The position numbers and the translations under genes are program-made. Positions 9,744-15,196 of a DNA stretch of 15,196 bases are shown here, one piece after another. Position 1 is the stretch's first letter. Each line of letters begins with the position of its first letter. Source of the DNA: an uncultured Bacteroides sp. (GTDB lineage: Bacteria; Bacteroidota; Bacteroidia; Bacteroidales; Bacteroidaceae); contig UQPQ01000057.1 in NCBI GenBank assembly GCA_900542985.1, positions 1-15,196 on the forward strand, read 5' to 3'. The notes below the pieces were generated by a model. That model saw only the letters and a list, made by a program, of their open reading frames with translations. It did not search any database and was not told the DNA's origin.

Positions 9744-11063
9744 TCACTTTTGCCAATACTGATCGACAAATTCTTTCTTGATGTTAACTTCCTCCGGCTT
9801 AAAGTATTTGCTAAACAATCCCCAAGTTACATCCAACATTTCTGTTGTATTCAGGTTTACGTCAATAGCCAACAATTGATTAGCATAATCTTTAGCAAAG
9901 GCCAAAGCACGTTCGTCATAATTGGTCAAATCGAAACCATTTTCCATTTTTGTTTTCGCATTGGCCGCATCAGCATACAAACGAACAGCTGCATTCATTA
10001 CCTGCGGATGATCTTTACGAGTTTTCTTACCACTCACCAATTGTTTCAAACGTGACAATGAACGGAACGGATCCACAATAACCTTACCGATATCACTATC
10101 ACGGCGCAAGAACAACTGACCTTCTGTAATATAACCGGTGTTATCAGGTACGGCATGTGTAATATCTCCTCCCGACAATGTGGTAACGGCAATAATTGTA
10201 ATAGAACCTCCACTAGGGAACTGTACTGCCTTTTCATAAATCTTAGCTAAGTCTGAATACAATGACCCCGGCATAGAGTCCTTAGAAGGAATTTGATCCA
10301 TACGGTTAGATACGATAGCCAATGCATCCGCATAAGAAGTCATATCTGTCAGCAGCACCAATACTTTTTGGTTATGCTCTACTGCAAAATATTCTGCAGC
10401 AGTCAACGCCATATCCGGAATCAGCAAACGTTCAACCGGAGGATTTTCTGTGGTATTCACAAAACTGATAATACGGTCCAAAGCTCCGGCATTTGAAAAG
10501 ACATTCTTAAAGTACAGGTAGTCATCATTAGTCATACCCATACCTCCTAGAATAATCTTATCTGTTTCTGCACGAAGAGCCACATTGGCCATCACTTGAT
10601 TGAAAGGTTGGTCAGGGTCAGCAAAAAACGGAATTTTCTGTCCTGATACCAATGTATTATTCAAGTCGATACCAGCAATACCAGTTGCAATCAGCTCAGA
10701 AGGCTGCTTTCTACGTACCGGATTTACAGAGGGACCACCAATTTCAACTTCTGTTCCTTCTATTTCAGGTCCTCCGTCAATCGGTTCACCAAAAGCATTA
10801 AAGAAACGTCCTGCCAATTGCTCACTTACTTTCAATGTAGGAGATTTACCTAAAAATACTACTTCAGCATCGGTAGGAATACCTTCTGTTCCTTCAAATA
10901 CCTGCAAAGTAACTTCATCACCTGCAATTTTTACGACCTGTGCAAGTTTTCCATTTACCATAGCCAATTCATCATAACCTACTCCCGTTGCTTTCAAGGA
11001 GCAAGTTGCTTTCGTAATCTGGCTAATCTTTGTATATATCTTTTGAAAAGCTTTTGTTGCCAT
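9744..11063 (-). CDS. ntpB: V-type ATPase subunit B (regulatory nucleotide subunit)
   Basis: B alternates with A in the cytoplasmic A3B3 head and contributes the arginine finger to the A site. The 439-residue length is near the family norm (about 460). As expected for B, there is no P-loop: the corresponding segment reads FFADPDQPFNQ (146-156), diverged from the common IFSGSGLPHNE. Other family marks are AGRFFNAFGEPIDGGP (84-99), LLTDMTSYADAL (237-248), NRMDQIPSKDSMPGSLYSDL (253-272) and SLSRL (335-339), whose R338 is the probable arginine finger. The stretch after SLSRL is shortened and basic (VSGKKTRKDH), unlike the glycine-rich loop of many B subunits. It lies 30 bp after subunit A and 20 bp before D. 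Confidence 0.95.
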   Translation of the reverse strand: MATKAFQKIYTKISQITKATCSLKATGVGYDELAMVNGKLAQVVKIAGDEVTLQVFEGTEGIPTDAEVVFLGKSPTLKVSEQLAGRFFNAFGEPIDGGPEIEGTEVEIGGPSVNPVRRKQPSELIATGIAGIDLNNTLVSGQKIPFFADPDQPFNQVMANVALRAETDKIILGGMGMTNDDYLYFKNVFSNAGALDRIISFVNTTENPPVERLLIPDMALTAAEYFAVEHNQKVLVLLTDMTSYADALAIVSNRMDQIPSKDSMPGSLYSDLAKIYEKAVQFPSGGSITIIAVTTLSGGDITHAVPDNTGYITEGQLFLRRDSDIGKVIVDPFRSLSRLKQLVSGKKTRKDHPQVMNAAVRLYADAANAKTKMENGFDLTNYDERALAFAKDYANQLLAIDVNLNTTEMLDVTWGLFSKYFKPEEVNIKKEFVDQYWQK

Positions 11064-11093
11064 CTTTTAAATAGTTTATTAATGAATCACCAC

Positions 11094-12851
11094 TTATTTC
11101 ACACTTCTTTCGGCAACCAATTCCTGCAATTGCTGTTGGAATGCCACATATTGTTCCGAACGGAAGCGAGCATAGTTCATCTGCTTACAGATGTTAATCA
11201 TCTTTTTAAAGTAATCCATTACTTCCACGAAATTATCAAAGGCAAATTCTGTGTGGCAAATATCTATAATCATATTTACCAGTTCTTCTTGTCTTTCCAT
11301 TGGAGTAACAGCATCTACTTCATCAAAAGCATCCTGCTGTAAAATCACAAAGTCAATCAATTCTGACTTCCAAAAGATGACATGATATTCTACTGGCACA
11401 CCATCATCACCCAAAATGTTAATCTGCTCTGCAATTTCCTTACCGCGCAACAAACGAGTCTTTAACTCATTTACTTTACCAATCCATTTATCATTGATTC
11501 GTTTTGTGATATACTCTTCAAATTCCGGATATTCCAAATACTTAGAATAAGAATCAATTGGATTTACGGCTGGATAACGTTTACGGTCTGCACGTTCCTG
11601 TTCCAAAGCATAGAAACAACGAGCAACTTTCTTTGTATTTTCTGTCACAGGCTCTTTCAAGTTACCACCTGCCGGTGATACAGTACCGATAAATGTAATA
11701 GAACCTGTTGCCCCATTATTCAAATGTACGAAACCTGCACGGCCATAGAAGTTGGAAATAATGGCTGAAATATCCATCGGGAATGCATCCGGACCAGGAA
11801 GTTCCTCCATACGATTCGACATTTCACGCAACGCCTGTGCCCAACGAGAAGTTGAATCGGCCATCAACAAAACTTTTAACCCCATCGCACGGTAAAACTC
11901 TGCCATAGTCATGGCTGTATACACAGAAGCTTCACGAGCTGCCACAGGCATGTTTGATGTATTGGCTACAATAATTGTACGCTCCATCAACTTACGTCCT
12001 GTATGTGGATCGACCAATTCAGGGAACTCGGTAAAGATTTCTACAACTTCGTTTGCACGTTCACCGCAAGCTGCAATAATTACAATGTCGGCCTCGGCCT
12101 GTTTTGAAATAGCGTGCTGCAAAACGGTTTTTCCTGTACCAAAAGGACCAGGGATAAAACCTGTACCTCCTTCTACTATTGGATTAACAGTATCAATGAC
12201 ACGTACACCTGTTTCCAGAAGTTTATATGGACGCGGTTTTTCCTTGTAATTGGTCATCGCTTTCTTGACAGGCCATTTCTGAATCATATTTACAGAAATA
12301 TCTTTGCCATCTTTGTCTGTCAGCACAACGACCGTATCTTCGATTGTATATTCACCTTCCGGCACAATGGATTTTACTTTATAGGTATCAGATAATTGGA
12401 AAGGTACCATAATCTTCAATGGCTGGTGATTTTCTTCTACTTCACCTAACCAAGCTGAAGGTCCCACCTCTGTTCCAACTTCTACTATAGGTTTAAAATG
12501 CCATTTTTTCTCTTTATCCAAAGGATATGTATATTGTCCTCTTTTCAAGAAGACTCCTTCCATTTTATCCAAGTCATTCTGCAATCCGTCATAATTCTTC
12601 GAAAGCATACCTGGACCCAATGTAACTTCCAACATATGACCAGTAAACTCAGCCTCGGCACCGACCTTCAAGCCACGTGTACTTTCGAAAACCTGTACAT
12701 ACACGTTCTTTCCAACCACCTTAATTACTTCGGCCATTAAACGGTCTCCTCCAGTTGTAATATAACAGATTTCATTCTGTGCAACCGGGCCGTCAACTGT
12801 CAATGTTACCATATTGGCGATAACGCCTAAAACAGTTCCTTTTGTTGCCAT
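11094..12851 (-). CDS. ntpA: V-type ATPase catalytic subunit A
   Basis: A is the ATP-hydrolysing (or synthesising) subunit of the V1 head. The 585-residue protein has an N-terminal beta-barrel (about 1-70) and the A-type bulge or non-homologous insert (about 110-190). The P-loop GPFGTGKTV (235-243, K241) comes next, then CGERANEVVE (262-271) with the catalytic Glu region, and DSTSRWAQALREMSNRMEELPGP around 333-355. The P-loop has Thr where eukaryotic A subunits have the redox-sensitive Cys, so disulfide control of that kind is not expected. A C-terminal helical domain completes the protein. The gene starts 15 bp after the DUF2764 gene. The A-type insert distinguishes it from an F-type beta subunit. 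Confidence 0.97.
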   Translation of the reverse strand: MATKGTVLGVIANMVTLTVDGPVAQNEICYITTGGDRLMAEVIKVVGKNVYVQVFESTRGLKVGAEAEFTGHMLEVTLGPGMLSKNYDGLQNDLDKMEGVFLKRGQYTYPLDKEKKWHFKPIVEVGTEVGPSAWLGEVEENHQPLKIMVPFQLSDTYKVKSIVPEGEYTIEDTVVVLTDKDGKDISVNMIQKWPVKKAMTNYKEKPRPYKLLETGVRVIDTVNPIVEGGTGFIPGPFGTGKTVLQHAISKQAEADIVIIAACGERANEVVEIFTEFPELVDPHTGRKLMERTIIVANTSNMPVAAREASVYTAMTMAEFYRAMGLKVLLMADSTSRWAQALREMSNRMEELPGPDAFPMDISAIISNFYGRAGFVHLNNGATGSITFIGTVSPAGGNLKEPVTENTKKVARCFYALEQERADRKRYPAVNPIDSYSKYLEYPEFEEYITKRINDKWIGKVNELKTRLLRGKEIAEQINILGDDGVPVEYHVIFWKSELIDFVILQQDAFDEVDAVTPMERQEELVNMIIDICHTEFAFDNFVEVMDYFKKMINICKQMNYARFRSEQYVAFQQQLQELVAERSVK

Positions 12852-12866
12852 TCTATATTGATTTTA

Positions 12867-13706
12867 CTATTTTCTAAATTCTTCCGGTATCTGAACCTCA
12901 CTCTTCAATTTTTCTATCATCTGTCTGAATAGCTCATTGCCTTTCTCTTTATCTAAAGAAATCCAACGCTCTATCATCTCCAGTTGTAGTAAAAAGACAA
13001 ATACACGTTCTATTGTGAAATAATGGAAAAATGATTCTTTTTCCAACCAATTCCACTTAAGTTGATCTATCTTTTTTTCACGTTCTACCAAGTCTTCAAT
13101 TTCTGCAATATGTAACAACGATTCAAAATAATCCAGTTTCTCGCTTAATCCAAAGTCTCGGGCATTCGATGTTCGAAGTTGTTCACATACTTCTGTATGA
13201 CCAACAATCACATTGGAAACATCCTGCTTGTATTTTCTGGCCGCAAAAGCAGCTAAAATATTATTCAGATTCAAATTAAATTCAAACCAAGCAGAAATAA
13301 ATTTATTCTTACATGACATTGCGTATTCATAGTACATAGAAGCCATCAGGTCTTCTGCATAATACAAATTTTCAGTTGGTAATGCCAAATATTGAGAAAT
13401 AAAATCATAGAAATAAAAAGGATATTTTCTATCCTGAGACTCGTCATCACGAACTGCGTCAATCAATTGAAGTAATTCTACAGAAGGAAAAATTCCCCTT
13501 TCCTCCACCTTTGCATCCTTATTCTTCAGCAGCTTCAATAAATCTTTATTGTCGTATTGCAGATAAAATAAATCTATCAACTTTTTATCCTTATCGGATA
13601 ATTCAGGATACAATTCAGATTTAAAGTTAGCAACATTATAATTTAGTTTACCATCCTCTAAAGAAATATCTGGCAAACCGGCTACCAAGCAATAGTAATT
13701 ACTCAT
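12867..13706 (-). CDS. DUF2764 protein, probable C-like V-ATPase subunit
   Basis: This 279-residue, helix-rich, soluble protein begins MSNYYCLVAGLPDISL, the characteristic start of DUF2764. The family occurs between E and A in the V-ATPase operons of Bacteroidetes, Chlamydia and spirochaetes, as here (9 bp after E, 15 bp before A). I see likeness to subunit C/d, the funnel that links the central stalk to the K ring. A mid-protein string FEFNLNLNNILAAFAARKY (141-159) resembles the D-x-x-N-L-x-x-x-x-R-x-x helix of subunit C. The C-terminal FTIERVFVFLLQLEMIE (230-246), followed by a charged helix, resembles its last repeat. No canonical C gene is present, which fits replacement. There is no signal peptide or membrane helix. 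Identification of the family is firm; the C-like role is inference. Confidence 0.85.
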   Translation of the reverse strand: MSNYYCLVAGLPDISLEDGKLNYNVANFKSELYPELSDKDKKLIDLFYLQYDNKDLLKLLKNKDAKVEERGIFPSVELLQLIDAVRDDESQDRKYPFYFYDFISQYLALPTENLYYAEDLMASMYYEYAMSCKNKFISAWFEFNLNLNNILAAFAARKYKQDVSNVIVGHTEVCEQLRTSNARDFGLSEKLDYFESLLHIAEIEDLVEREKKIDQLKWNWLEKESFFHYFTIERVFVFLLQLEMIERWISLDKEKGNELFRQMIEKLKSEVQIPEEFRK

Positions 13707-13715
13707 ACGCTTTTG

Positions 13716-14306
13716 TTAAAACAACATTTCTACCAGCTGAGGACGTAAGAACTCTTTAAAGTAATTTTCAAACTCCTCTTCCCCAAAATTCACCTTATAA
13801 GAGCCATCAGCCGGTGAAATAGAGAATAAAGTTTTTCTACCATTTACTTGTTCTATTTTAACGCCTTTATCCAATAACTGCTTTGCATTAGAAGCAAAAT
13901 ATTTCTTCAAAGCTTCTGCGTCATTCACTGAAATTACAATATCCTCATTGGAAGACCACTTTTCAGCTAAAGCAACAATAAAATGATTCAAAAAAGATTT
14001 ATCAGAAGTAGCACCCTTAACAGCTTCTGTAATTGTTTGTTCGGTTAGCAAATTAACAATTTCAGTTTTCAGTGCATTCACAGCTTGTCCTGCAAATAGT
14101 TTCAACTCAGCTTTTGTATTTTCTGATAACTCATCAGTAGATTTACGAGCTCCTGTTATAATGGATTCAGCCTCTTTCTGTGCGTCTTCTATTAATTTTT
14201 GAGCTTCTTTCTGGGCATGACTAATAAGACGCTGTGCTTCTTCATTTCCTTTTTCCACACCTTCGCGATAAATCTTATCAGTAAGCTCCTGAATTTTATT
14301 TTCCAT
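13716..14306 (-). CDS. ntpE: V-type ATPase peripheral-stalk subunit E
   Basis: E forms the outer stator stalk that holds the A3B3 head to subunit I. The 196-residue protein has a long charged N-terminal helix (about 1-80) and a globular C-terminal head (about 95-196) that would bind the top of subunit B. The helix contains four consecutive 11-residue units (20-30, 31-41, 42-52, 53-63), for example AQKEAQKLIED and AQKEAESIITG, a spacing typical of a right-handed coiled coil. It is the first gene of the operon, about 60 bp from a candidate -7 box, and lies 9 bp before DUF2764. Its usual partner G is not encoded in the window. The weak sequence conservation of E makes the call rest on length, repeat pattern and position. 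Confidence 0.88.
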   Translation of the reverse strand: MENKIQELTDKIYREGVEKGNEEAQRLISHAQKEAQKLIEDAQKEAESIITGARKSTDELSENTKAELKLFAGQAVNALKTEIVNLLTEQTITEAVKGATSDKSFLNHFIVALAEKWSSNEDIVISVNDAEALKKYFASNAKQLLDKGVKIEQVNGRKTLFSISPADGSYKVNFGEEEFENYFKEFLRPQLVEMLF

Positions 14307-14366
14307 GATTACTATATTTTAAGAATTACAATTACTTTACTACCATAACTCTATTATTACGGAAGC

Positions 14367-14374
14367 CAAATATA
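14367..14374 (-). promoter_or_regulatory. Candidate Bacteroides-type -7 box for the V-ATPase operon
   Basis: TATATTTG on the minus strand matches TAnnTTTG exactly and is the only exact match in the 14307-14640 spacer. Transcription would start near 14360, giving a leader of about 55 nt before the E start codon at 14306. A TTTG -33 element is not evident; the expected region reads as AT-rich sequence. Confidence 0.5.
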
Positions 14375-15120
14375 ATAAATTCAAGAAAAATAAATCCTAT
14401 TTTATTTTTAAAATTTATCACGATATAAACAATATGCTATATTTCATGTTGTACAGCAGAAAAAACGAACTATATCTATAGCATATTTCTTTCTTATTTC
14501 AATTTGAAACATAATTATGTAAGGTAGACCTAATAATAAGAGAATATTACTTATCACAAGGAAAACAAAAAATAGTTCACAAACAAAAAAAATATATATT
14601 TCCTATCACATGTAATCATTCTCTGTTGTCAAGTCTTTTCTTCTATTGACAGAGCAATTCTCTTTATCAAACTTTCCTCCATTACCGCATAACGTTTACA
14701 GATAAGGGTACAGAAGCATCCATTCGATACAGGAATAAAAACAGTACATCCACAACGCAACATATCCAAAAGATCAGAGACAGAAATAAAAGCTCCAAAA
14801 AAGAATCATGTCAAGCAGGAAACAAGCCTTCAGAAGCAGAGGATGCATACACACATCACCCACGGCCGGACACGTCATGATTCTAACAAGCTGAAGATTT
14901 CCGCAGGCCCTGCAAAACGACGACAATACAGCCGCCAAGAACCACGCATCAGACGGGATTTAAGAATAAAGCAGGACGTACTCAGGATTTTCCTCTTTAC
15001 ATAAAGGGGAGGATTATCCTTCAGCTGTCAGACATGACGAATGAGGAAGAAGAACGGGGCAGTACCGGGCCGGAGAAAGGCCTGCTACGGAACAACAGCG
15101 GAAAAGGCATCGCCAGAAGG
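14375..15120. other. Long non-coding spacer between 5S rRNA and the V-ATPase operon
   Basis: I see no credible gene here. The part next to the V-ATPase operon (about 14375-14640) is very AT-rich. The part next to the 5S gene (about 14690-15120) is clearly richer in G and C. Two imperfect inverted repeats stand out. One is at 14621-14654 (CTCTG...TCAA against TTGACAGAG, with a bulge). The other is at 14984-15020: AGGAT/ATCCT outer arms, two mismatches, then TCCTC/GAGGA, and more pairs around a small loop. Neither is followed by a T-run. Short open stretches exist but lack a start codon or family likeness. Confidence 0.6.
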
Positions 15121-15153
15121 CAAAAAAAATCCCCGACCCTAAAAGGACCGGGG
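15121..15153 (-). terminator. Intrinsic terminator after 5S rRNA
   Basis: On the minus strand CCCCGGTCC pairs with GGGTCGGGG (nine pairs, two of them G-U) around a 5-nt loop and is followed by an A and eight T. It begins about 10 bp after the 5S 3' end and should stop the rRNA transcript before the V-ATPase promoter region. Confidence 0.9.
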
Positions 15154-15161
15154 AAACTAAA

Positions 15162-15196
15162 ACGGCGACTACCTACTCTCCCACTTGTACGCAGTA
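15162..15196 (-). rRNA. rrf: 5S ribosomal RNA, 3' end only
   Basis: The minus strand contains GTGGGAGAGTAGGT followed by GTCGCCG, the conserved 3' arm of bacterial 5S rRNA (loop E/helix IV side and the closing helix I strand). The gene runs off the window's right edge, so only about 35 of roughly 110-120 nt are seen. The exact mature 3' end is uncertain by a few bases. Being last in the usual 16S-23S-5S order, it implies an rRNA operon to the right, transcribed toward this window. Confidence 0.85.

Noticed and set aside
10600..10977. A 125-codon plus-strand open frame inside subunit B
   Set aside because: It is a shadow of a conserved gene; its S/P/T-rich composition follows from the complementary codons, and it has no family likeness.
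14645..14650. TTGACA hexamer resembling a sigma-70 -35 box
   Set aside because: Bacteroidetes primary sigma factor uses TTTG/TAnnTTTG, there is no matching -10 element at the right distance, and no gene follows on the plus strand.
14621..14654. Hairpin CTCTG...CAGAG considered as a terminator
   Set aside because: The stem is interrupted by a bulge, the loop is long, and no T-run follows on either strand.
14650..14880. A roughly 76-codon stop-free plus-strand frame in the spacer
   Set aside because: It has no ATG in frame and no recognisable motif, and is very rich in K, S, T and R. It is best treated as a chance open stretch.
15021..15110. A 29-codon minus-strand open frame starting MPFPLLFRSRPF
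   Set aside because: It is very short, starts just after the 5S terminator without a promoter or ribosome site, and its composition (R, S, P, F) looks random.

Overview
The window looks like chromosomal DNA from a Bacteroidales bacterium (Bacteroides/Phocaeicola-like). Reasons: AT-rich spacers with little Shine-Dalgarno signal, Bacteroides-type -7 boxes (TAnnTTTG) ahead of two transcription units, and a seven-gene V-type ATPase cluster built around a DUF2764 subunit. The genus is inferred from style and gene content, not proven. Every confidently called gene lies on the minus strand, so transcription runs from high to low coordinates. Coding density is high and I see no insertion sequence, CRISPR array, tRNA or phage gene.

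Reading with transcription: the right edge (15162-15196) is the 3' end of a 5S rRNA followed by a strong intrinsic terminator, so an rRNA operon ends here. About 800 bp of spacer follows (14375-15120), with a probable promoter at its far end. Then comes a compact V-type ATPase operon, 14306 to 6795: E, DUF2764 (probable C-like subunit), A, B, D, I, K, closed by a hairpin-plus-T-run terminator at 6731-6770. A second unit encodes glycogen metabolism: a GT3 (animal/fungal-type) glycogen synthase at 6514-4829 and, 10 bp on, an alpha-glucan phosphorylase at 4818-2251, closed by a two-part hairpin terminator at 2172-2216. Directly after it lies a two-component system, an OmpR-family response regulator (2130-1453) overlapping its histidine kinase (1456-185) by 4 bp. 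The left edge may hold the last codons of a convergent plus-strand gene and has an 11-bp inverted repeat.

Functionally, the V-ATPase would couple ATP hydrolysis or synthesis to cation flow. Its K subunit keeps the full set of Na+-binding ligands known from Enterococcus hirae NtpK, so Na+ is the likely ion. The synthase/phosphorylase pair would store and release glucose as glycogen. The signal sensed by the two-component system cannot be read from the sequence.

The window is mostly well-conserved core metabolism. The parts most worth a second look are the reduced V-ATPase subunit set (no F or G gene, a divergent C-like protein, an 11-residue-repeat E stalk), the Na+ site, and the tight terminator/promoter junction between glgP and the two-component genes. 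I did not find a clearly new system.
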